From contig NC_070560.1 of assembly GCF_026914185.1 (NCBI RefSeq), positions 6,377,501 through 6,441,500 of the forward strand: a stretch of 64,000 bases of DNA, read 5' to 3'. Below, piece by piece: positions 56,075 to 64,000 of the stretch; the stretch's first letter is position 1, and each line of letters opens with the position of its first letter. A model generated the notes under the pieces. It saw only the letters and a list, made by a program, of their open reading frames with translations, did no database searches and was not told the origin of the DNA. This DNA comes from Puccinia triticina (Eukaryota; Basidiomycota; Pucciniomycetes; Pucciniales; Pucciniaceae). The translations under genes were made by a program, and so were the position numbers.

Positions 56075-56887
56075 TAATTGTGGATTTTTAAGTAATGCTA
56101 GGCACCAGGGGGGGAATGATCACACTTTCCAGAGAGTGCCAGATGGTAACTTCTTTCAGGAAGGCTGCCAGATGTGAGCTGTGCCTCAGTTTTAACTCAG
56201 TCATGTGCTAGCTTGATGTCATGTTCCACTGATATCAATCTCTGCTCTAGTCATGCTTGTATAACCTGGTGATTTAACACCACAACATGAGGCCGTGGCA
56301 ATTGAGATACTTCCAGGCATATTTTCTTCTGTAACTATCAAACATTCCATTTGTTGGAGCAGTGCAATACATGCTTATTCATAGGGATTGCACAAAGTAC
56401 CCTTCAAGTTCAGGTACTCCCAAAACACCCGGGGGTTCGGGCAGGGTGTTGGCCTCATCCTAACCACCCGCACCCAGTTTGCCTAGTAGTACCAACTCTT
56501 ACCTCTGGGTAACTTGGCTGCTTCATAATCTCTCATACGTGGCACGTTCAGTTCATTTTGACTGCTTAGGGATGCTGTTGTGATTTCAAAAGACCACATG
56601 AGATTTGAAGTTGTAGTACATGTTTTTTTACCAAAACAAATCGAAACAAAGACAAAACAAAAACCGGGAAACGTGCCAGCCAGAAGGTAGTCGAAAGATG
56701 GCGCTCGTGCTCGATCGCAATCGGAGGGTAACATTGAATACTTAGAGACATGAACATGCAAGCGGCTAATGAACCGTAGGGTGAGGAAGTTGTCAACTTC
56801 TGGAACGGGTCACGCCCGTTAATTTAATTTGAAAAGGGGTTAATAGATGAGCAGAGAGCATGTGAACCGGGTTCCAGGAGGACAGGG
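56075..56887. other. PPE1 3' flank and repeat spacer
   Basis: Contains a GGTACT/ACCCGGGG-rich patch at 56410-56480 of the GGTACC type. No gene. Confidence 0.4.
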
Positions 56888-58401
56888 CTATTGATCCTGG
56901 GCAAGGACAGGGACAGAGGGGCCGGCGCCGTGGGCGGGTGAAGCGCGAGGGATTTTCTGGAGGGGTTTCTTGCCGAGCCGGGCGAGGATTTCGTCGCTGG
57001 AAGAGTGATCGTTGCGGTCGGCGAAGGCGATGAGCAGCTCGGCGAGTTTCGCCGGGTCGTCCTCGTGGACACAGTGACCGACGTTAGGGAGGACCGAGAG
57101 CTGGTACTTGCCTATGATTCATGCGTCAGACTAACTCATAGCCAGCAAATATGGTGTCCGAGCCTCACTCACCTTGCATCTGACCGATCATCAGCTCCTT
57201 GTCCAGCCGGTCTGTCCCTGCAAGTACCAGCAAACGGGCGGTTTTTTGGGTGAGGAACTTGCTTGAAAGCCCACGATACCAACCTGTGGGTACGAATTTT
57301 CAGTCCAAGGGCATCGCCTGTTCAGAAGACTTGCAGAAGAGACAACAAGACACGGATAACGAACCTTCCCAGTAGGGCTGGCTACTTCGTAAGTCGGTGA
57401 TCCATTCGAATCGGTCGCTTCCTGGAGACGCTTGTTCTTCTGGATCCGGTGCGCTCGTAGTCGGAGCCGTATTTGCGTGAACTTTGCGGATCAGACTGGA
57501 GACGGAGATCCGGGCTGAGGCGGGGTTCCGAATGGTATGCGAATCCAAACTGCACAAACAAAAAGAAGAGGGACAATAAGTCTTCAGGAAAAGGAAGGTG
57601 ATTGCAAAGAAGATGAGACTAACTGGTATTTGATACACTCCGCTTGCGAGCTGAAGGATGATGGACGGGAATTGATGAGCGGCATCATGCTGATCAAAGC
57701 GCTGAGGGCCGAGCCTATCTTTGACCGAGAGAGAGAGAGAGAGAGGGAGGGAAAATGCAAGGTATGTTTAATTATTTGCTCTCTGCCTAAGAAAGAAAGA
57801 AAGAAAACGCGATTAATGGTCAGACCTTCGACCACATCCAAGATGACCAGGCCGAGGACTTTTCCGACATGAGTTTGGATCCCAGCACACGCCTCGGTCA
57901 CCACTGCTCCACCCATGCTGTGACCGACGAGGACGAAGCCTGGCGCATGTGTCTTATCGGGAAAGATCGTCCGTAGGAGGTCGGTCATGTCGTTTGCCAG
58001 GGTGGATAAGGACAGATCTGGCGGCGTGCGATCCTGAGAGTCAACCTGAGAGGCGCCTGGTCCAAGAGGACAGAGCCAAGCACATCAGCCGAGATCCGAA
58101 CAAAAGCGCGCAAGTGACTGAATTTGAAGCTAGACAGCAACGGACCATGAGCTCGACAGTCAAAGCCTAAGAAGCCGTACCGGCCATCGCCCTGGTCGCG
58201 GACCTCCTTGGCCAGACAGGCGGCGCTGAGGGCGGAATAGCCGGCACCATGATGGAAGACGAAGACGATTGGAGACGTTCCTGGGTTGGTGTAGACCCGG
58301 AACAGCTTTGATGGTCCGACGGTGACGAGCAGGGCCTCTTGGAAGCAATCGGCGGCCGAGACAGGTGAGTATTTCTGGTCGATGGTCGTTGTGGCACCCA
58401 T
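56888..58401 (-). CDS. PPE1: protein phosphatase methylesterase 1
   Basis: Alpha/beta hydrolase that removes the methyl ester from the C-terminal Leu of the PP2A catalytic subunit. Exons 58401-58146, 58056-57826, 57714-57624, 57549-57365, 57283-57173 and 57111-56888 give 365 residues; all phases agree. Family blocks: [13 protein letters not shown] (oxyanion region), VLVGHSMGG with nucleophile Ser132, [11 protein letters not shown] with Asp159, [45 protein letters not shown] and [24 protein letters not shown] with catalytic His304. The ATG at 58401 gives a protein slightly shorter than human (386); an in-frame ATG at 58461 would add 20 residues. The usual N-terminal leader is short, and a dispersed repeat lies just upstream, so an upstream exon may be missed. 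Confidence 0.92.
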
Positions 58402-58479
58402 GGTTCTTGAGGCGCAAATTACGGGAGATCCAAGTGCCACCCCCGCCATTACATACCTCATGGCGATCCGCGCGGGGTC

Positions 58480-58560
58480 CCCCGGACCCTCCGTACGAGA
58501 GGCTCTGTCAGCTCGGGAGCGGGCTCAGAGCATCTCCACCGCGCGGGAATCTGAGGGACA
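58480..58560. repeat. dispersed repeat end near the PPE1 start
   Basis: Carries AGAGCATCTCCACCGCG, identical to 18380, about 125 bp upstream of the PPE1 start codon on the coding strand. The preceding GGTCCCCCGGACCCTCCGT patch is GC-rich. Confidence 0.4.
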
Positions 58561-59218
58561 ATCCCCACCCCGCGCGACCCAAAGAACTTTTACTTGTTTG
58601 CTATTGGTCTCTCACCTATATTTAGCCTTAGATGGAATTTACCACCCACTTTGAGCTGCATTCCCAAACAACTCAACTCTTAGAGACTGCAGGACTGTGA
58701 AAGGGTCCTCCCCAATCCCCCCCTACAACAACATCAACTCCTTGGCTGGATTTCTCGTTGACAACACCAAGATGATTGATCCAACAACAAGCAGATGAGA
58801 GCAAACCTTTGAGGATAGGATGCGCGTTAGACACAAGCTTAGGGAGCGGTGACAACGAGCAGACAAGAGCAAACCTGTAGACGGTGAGTCAAAGGGAAGC
58901 AGTGAGTTTGAGGCAAACAGTTGTTGAGTGTTAAAGAAACTGGAACAAGTGGAAACAGGGAGTGGACTTTAACATGACAACTAGGTTAAGCGACAAAATA
59001 AGCTGCGGACTCAGAGTGTGAATATCACTATGTACAGGCTTGTGACACATGAGAAAACAGGAACCATCTAATATTTTTCAACATTTGGCTGGGCAGCCTC
59101 AAGCTAAATGTTGGGGAGGGACTTGTGTTGAGTTTGGCTCAGTGCCACCAATCGCTAGTTTAACTTGAGTTTCTCAACGGAGGGTCCAGGGGACCCTGTA
59201 GAGACTGTAAAATGAAGA
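58561..59218. other. spacer, nothing seen
   Basis: No gene. 59090-59200 includes short Pyr/Pur motifs (GGGACCCTG) that also precede the repeat at 21535. Confidence 0.4.
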
Positions 59219-59304
59219 TGTGTCTGGTGAGAGTCAAACCCACAACCTCAGCTACGCTAAGACACATACTAGAGTGCTGCCTTTACCAACTAGGCTACAG
59301 ACGC
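59219..59304 (-). tRNA. tRNA-like sequence with long variable arm
   Basis: 86 nt on minus: acceptor GCGTCTG/CAGACAC (6 of 7 pairs), D stem GCC/GGC with A-box TAGCCTAGTTGGTAAAGG, variable arm stem TTAGC-GTA-GCTGA, and T arm GTGGG-TTTGACT-CTCAC, perfect. The class II shape suggests a Leu or Ser tRNA, but the anticodon stem does not pair in the normal register. Probably a pseudogene or SINE head. Confidence 0.35.
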
Positions 59305-59409
59305 TTGTGGCTGCCAGCTGGGTGGTTGGTTGGTAGTGCTCATAGGTCAATCCAAAATCCCTCCATACTGTGGTGATACATCATGGTAGCAGACTAACAG
59401 ACAACTCAA

Positions 59410-59560
59410 CCGACCCCGCCTGGAGGTCTCTCCTTAGCAGAGCAGGAAGGATTTTAAATCCCAAAAATACAAAACCAACATTTAAAAATCAACAAAATAT
59501 GTACAAAGAATTCCAAATAGACAGTTTTCTGGGCACCCTCACCTAAAATTTTGAGGCTAA
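59410..59560. repeat. dispersed repeat also present at 21.5 kb
   Basis: Matches the order of motifs at 21530-21740 (GCCTGGAGG, AAGGATTTTAAATCC, ACATTTAAAAATCAACAA, GGGCACCCTCACC, TTTTGAGGC). Follows directly on the tRNA-like sequence here, which may mean the two belong to one retroposed unit. Confidence 0.45.
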
Positions 59561-59632
59561 GGCCCTGTTTGAAGCCAATATAATTAGTGATATATTTCAC
59601 AAATATTTCACAATTATATCAGTGAAATACTG

Positions 59633-60169
59633 GTGGTGTTTGGCCAACCAGTATTTAGATTCCTCTGTAATTGGGATCATTACTCCTTGATATATTGGCA
59701 CCTAGCCAACACCTTCAGACCAACACCCCACACCTTCACATCAACAATGGAAAACAACCTACATCCACCCAATCCAACTCTACTTGAAGAAGGAGACACC
59801 CAGCAATCACTGCGCACTGCTATCAATTGGGGCCACAGAAGAGGTTGTCCTAGAGGATTGTGTGCCAGAGGAGTTATTTGGCACACCGGTAATTGTGCGG
59901 CTACCATTGAAGCACTCGTGCAATCAAACAATTCACCGCAAGGATCTCAACCAAGCAGCATACTTGATTCCAGGGCGCTCAATGAAGACAATCAGTTGCT
60001 TACAACTCAAACAGCCACCCAGCAAGGCCCCACTGGACTAATGGAGTTCATGGTGTTAGATCTATACGTCCAAGAAGTAGAGAAAGGAAAACAAACAGAT
60101 AAACTTTTTCAAAACACTTCTCACTGCAATGTGGCAAAACAGCTGAGGGCAGTGTGGTATGCTTTATGA
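59633..60169 (+). other. hypothetical ORF, unrecognised
   Basis: A 178-codon frame; an internal ATG at 59747 opens MENNLHPPNPTLLEEGDTQQ, which looks a more natural start. No domain recognised. A competing plus frame of 85 codons overlaps it. The text just before it (GGCCCTGTTTG, ATATTTCACAAATATTTCACA) is repeat-like. It may belong to an unrecognised element or be chance. Confidence 0.2.
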
Positions 60170-63100
60170 TTACCCATCTAGCCCATTTCAAAATTTCCTT
60201 TTTTCTCATATGTATACTCACAAATCACGCAATACGGCAAAACCACTGGATTCTACGGCCAAAACTACACAGAACACCATGGAAAACACACCTTAAACCC
60301 CTCTGGGTCACAAGTTACACCCTCTTCAAGACACCATCAGTCAGTTACATACACACAAAACACCATACTCAGGTCATGTAATCCGTTACATGAACCACAC
60401 TTACCCAGTACATGTAATCAGTTACATGGACCACCCTGACAGCTTGTCTACCCTTTACATATACTTCACCTCATCAGCTGCACTCATTACATTGTGCTAT
60501 GCACATGTCATGCAGTGTTATGCACACTTGATGCAGTCTTATGCAGTCTTATGCAGGTGCATGCAGACTAGTGTAATAGGGGCTGCATTCTGACAGTTGA
60601 CAGATGACATCATGCAGGTTTCAAGATAGCAAAAACCCCTCATGCAGCTTGCAGATGACATCATTTGACAGGCCAGGCCAGCTAAAACATCTCACCTCCT
60701 ATTTCCCACTAGCTAAATTCCCTCATATGACATCATGACCTCATGTGACCTGTCAACCACCAGCCAAAATACCTCATTGTAGCTTTCAGGGCAGCTAAAA
60801 CCCCTCATTATCTTGTTCCCCTGAAGCTACAATCCCTCACTCTTTTCTATTTAAGGAGGCTCTCCTCCCCCCAGTTGTAAATTCTCTCAGCAAACTACTT
60901 GCACTCAGTTTACCCCACAACAGTACAATACTTTCTCACTCTACAGTATTAGCCCCACTCTATATTTTGGTTTTACACCCTTACATACAAATTACAACTT
61001 CATTACAACACTTACACATCAGCTACATCACCATAACCCTTAAGCCACCTGCTCAAAGTAGGCTATCTTTTGATACACCTCCACTATCACTACATTAAAC
61101 CTTCCAATCGTAGATTGAGGGGCTTGTTTTAGTGTCTAGTGACCCAGGAAAGGCAGAGGTAACCTCATTCATCCCTTTCCGCACTCAGCAAAAGGTTCTC
61201 AGGAACACTTTGAGCTTTACAGCGGCATTCCCAGAGACCAAGTGCTGTGGTAATTTATATAGGCTAGCAGCGTAGAATGTCTGCTCACCGCAGCACAAGC
61301 AGAAATGCAGTGGGGTAGCTCTGAGTGGAACCTTACATGTACTGCTTAGAAAGCATGTGTAAAGTCGGCAAACGGGGTAGCTGCAGGACTGGGAACTTGT
61401 CACGGGGACAAGGGAACCGGGCCACACTTTGGACGTGCGGACTTAGCAGAATGTTGAGATATGCTTATATTCATTATACAGTATGCTTCAATCCATAACA
61501 CTAACAGCTTGTATATAGTCTATACTGAGCTGTTCTAGGAGTTTCCTCTCTATAGTGAATCATCCCATCTCTTCATCCCCCTCCTGAGTGTCACAAGACT
61601 TTGAGTCTGTGAACTTCAGTGTTTGTCCCTAGTCCCTTGCAACATGGAATGGTTGGAGTAGGACTTTGGCATGACTCACAGACGGACTGAATAGTGCGGA
61701 CCAGCACCAGGTGAACTGGGGCAGCAGAAGCAGATGATGTTGGGGCGGACGCTCCAGGTAGAGACTGAAGTCGGTGGCTTGTCAGAGGGTGCGGGAGAAC
61801 AGGTGTCAAAGATTTTCTAGGCTGGGAAGTGATGCATGCGGAGTTTGGCAAGTGCAGGAAAGGAATGATGCGGGTGGTGTCAGCTGGGAGCGGAGTTATG
61901 CGGGTGGAGGGAGTGGAGGAACAGGGACCTTTTGGAGGGCTTTTCTCTCACTTCTTTGTAGAGAATTTTACATACTACTCATCTTATGGTATTATTGTAG
62001 ATGGAGCTATACTTGCGGAGCTTTTGTGCATTGCTACATCACGGAGAGTTTTTACCACCCAATTTCTTACTTGCGGAGTTTTGCTGTGTGCAAGCGGAAC
62101 GGCTGAAGCTTACATGGACTAGACAGATCATATCAGGCCCATTGCGGAGTGCTGAAGAAGGCTGCACATTGCAGAAACCCAGCGCTGATAACCATTCAAA
62201 CCCTAAGTTATCTAGGAAAGGAGGCGTAGTGCCACATCTTATCAGGCAACACACTTTTATTTTGACACCACCTGCCGCGGGTATCCGGGTATCTGGTGCT
62301 TTTTTGCCCAAAATACCGCACCCAGACTTGCGCGTGGGTACCAAAAGCTATATGGTGGGTACCCTCCCATGGGTCCACTTGGTGATCTCTAACTGTGGCC
62401 ATGTCAGCTATTTGCTTTCACATCTGTGATCTTTTCTGTGTCCATTGTAGTGTTGGGGGTGAGGTCAGGGTTGGATTGGAAGGTTGTTGGGCAGAGTTAG
62501 GATTGAAAGGGTTTCAAAGGGTTTTGTGGGAAAGGATTTAGAGTCCAACAGCTGGATCAAGGTGTTGGGGTTTGTATATCCAAGGTTTTGGATTCAGGGT
62601 GGTTCAAGTTCTGCTATTCTGCTGTTGTCTGGTTTTTGGAGGGCTTAAATTTGTTTTTCTAGTCTCTGGGGTTTGCTTACCATTGTAGGTACTAGGCATG
62701 AAGGGAGGATTGTGGGTTGGTGAAGGTAGGTGAGGTGTAGAGTAAGGATGGACCTGACTTAACTAAGGAGCACCCTGATGCTAAGCATCTCCCATTCCCA
62801 ATGAGAGGATTATGAGTTATTGGTATTTGCGTGAGAGCTTCAGCAAAGTAGTGCCTTTTGGCCAACTTTTTGAATGAAAGTGAAATTACACAGCGCGCGC
62901 TCATTGTGGGACATCCAGCTGAAGTGCAGAGGATAGCTGAGCATCTCAGCTTCAATGTACTCCACAAATGATAGAAGTTACACCAGAGAGGAAGTCTTGC
63001 CCTTGCCCAGTAGTTGAGGTGGGTAGAGGAGATAATCCTGTATCTCAATTGAATCCACATGTAACTTTGAGGAATTTACATACACAGTTCTGGCCAAACA

Positions 63101-64000
63101 CCCAAAAATGAGAAACTTTGAATGGGGGAAGGGAGGAAAGTGTTAGGAGGTATAATGCTCTGATTGGCACCAAAAGGTAGAGAAATTTTAGGTCTTTAAT
63201 CTGGTACCACAGGTTTGAAGTAATTTTCAGGGGAAGACACCCAAAAGGGGGGCAGGAAAAAACTCCCACCAAAAGGGCAAAATACCTCACACCAAAATTT
63301 TGTGATTACCTGTGCACTCTGCGCAAGGGTGCTCTGCGCCAGCCTAGGCTACCAGGGACCTCAAAAGTGAGGGACTTGTGATAAGTCAGGGATCAACAAG
63401 TTTTTGGAGTCAAGATTCTCAAGTTTTTGGAGGCAGAGTATTCCAGTTTCTGGTCTTCTTTTTAATTTGATGTCTTTGTCTCTGTGATGTAGATCCTGCA
63501 ATGTGTTATGGTCAAGTCTTTAGAGAGGTAGATGGGATCTGAGATTGGGTGTTCTGGAGGTTCTGGATCCTATATGGTAGATTTCAGGATGAGGAAGAGG
63601 TCTGGATATCCAGCCCCTCAAACTATGAGCAGTCTGTGACATGTACGTGTAAGATATGTACATGAGAGTCTGCACTGCAGAGCCTGCACTATGGTCCATA
63701 ACAGGGATCTTCTAGTGGAAGCAGAGGCAGAGCAGCACTTTGAAATCTTGCAGGACTGCTGTGAAAGAAATGGTGCATCACATTGTGCAATTGCACGTGA
63801 GGCTTGCTCTGCCAACTGGACCATGCAGGTTTTGATTCTAAGGGCCCAACCTTTGGGTCCTAGTACTGTAAACACAGCAGTATATTCCCAACCATGAGGC
63901 AGATAAATTCTCTGACAAATCAAAAGACAAAAACAAAACCATCTGCAGCTTGTTTTCCCAGGCTCTTGTTGGGCAAGGTATCTTTCAGTCTCAGCAGCCT
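60170..64000. other. repeat-rich spacer without supportable gene
   Basis: 60378-60430 repeats a GTAATC-GTTACATG motif; 60490-60570 has short CATGCAGT/TATGCAGT units. A TATA-like TATTTAAGGAGGC at about 60850, followed by a pyrimidine-rich stretch, could be an LTR or other element promoter, but I could not find a matching second LTR. 62270-62370 is another GGTACCC/GGGTATCC-rich patch. The rest, to the window edge, shows no gene. Confidence 0.4.

Noticed and set aside
60840..61030. TATA box plus pyrimidine-rich stretch as a solo LTR
   Set aside because: No TG...CA ends, no target duplication and no second copy in the window could be shown.

Overview
This is eukaryotic DNA, almost certainly from a basidiomycete and most likely a rust fungus (Pucciniomycotina). 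Every recognisable host gene is fungal. Most are interrupted by short GT-AG introns of roughly 67-170 nt with donors such as GTCCGT, GTAAGT and GTCAGT. The best protein matches I recall are basidiomycete ones, and the gene islands alternate with AT-rich repeat blocks full of foldback elements. The species cannot be named from the sequence alone. No database search was run; all gene models were spliced by hand from codon phase, splice sites and remembered family conservation.

Layout. 1-13.5 kb is a gene island: heterotrimeric G-protein beta subunit (minus), CFD1-type Fe-S scaffold ATPase (minus), the spliceosomal DEAH helicase PRP2/DHX16 (minus, 9 exons, with an apparent 1-nt frameshift near its 3' end), and, head-to-head with it, the CTD-kinase cyclin CTK2 (plus). 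13.5-35.5 kb is repeat-rich. It holds two inverted copies of an unrecognised gene family (14.6-15.7 kb plus; 24.3-26.3 kb minus), a 47-bp tandem repeat, a tRNA-like sequence, and several small foldback elements. A large nested inverted repeat at 30.5-33.2 kb carries a hAT-like MITE, which carries a second MITE with a 7-bp target duplication.

35.5-47.1 kb is a second gene island: a ribosomal-L1-domain nucleolar protein (minus), GTP cyclohydrolase I (plus, with a foldback element just upstream), and a very large OGT/SPINDLY-type TPR glycosyltransferase (minus, 11 exons including a 26-nt microexon). 48.3-54.2 kb is a tyrosine-recombinase retrotransposon (DIRS/Ngaro order) with a damaged ORF1 and intact RT-RNase H and recombinase ORFs. 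54.2-64 kb is repeat-rich and contains one clear host gene, protein phosphatase methylesterase 1 (minus, 6 exons), two tRNA-like sequences, a 79-bp tandem repeat and another foldback element.

The host genes do not form a pathway. They are housekeeping genes (G-protein signalling, cytosolic Fe-S assembly, splicing, Pol II CTD phosphorylation, ribosome assembly, folate/pterin synthesis, protein glycosylation, PP2A demethylation) separated by transposon-derived spacers. The least ordinary material is the nested palindrome and its insertions, the unrecognised paralogous gene pair, and the microexons and readable introns in the G-beta and OGT genes.
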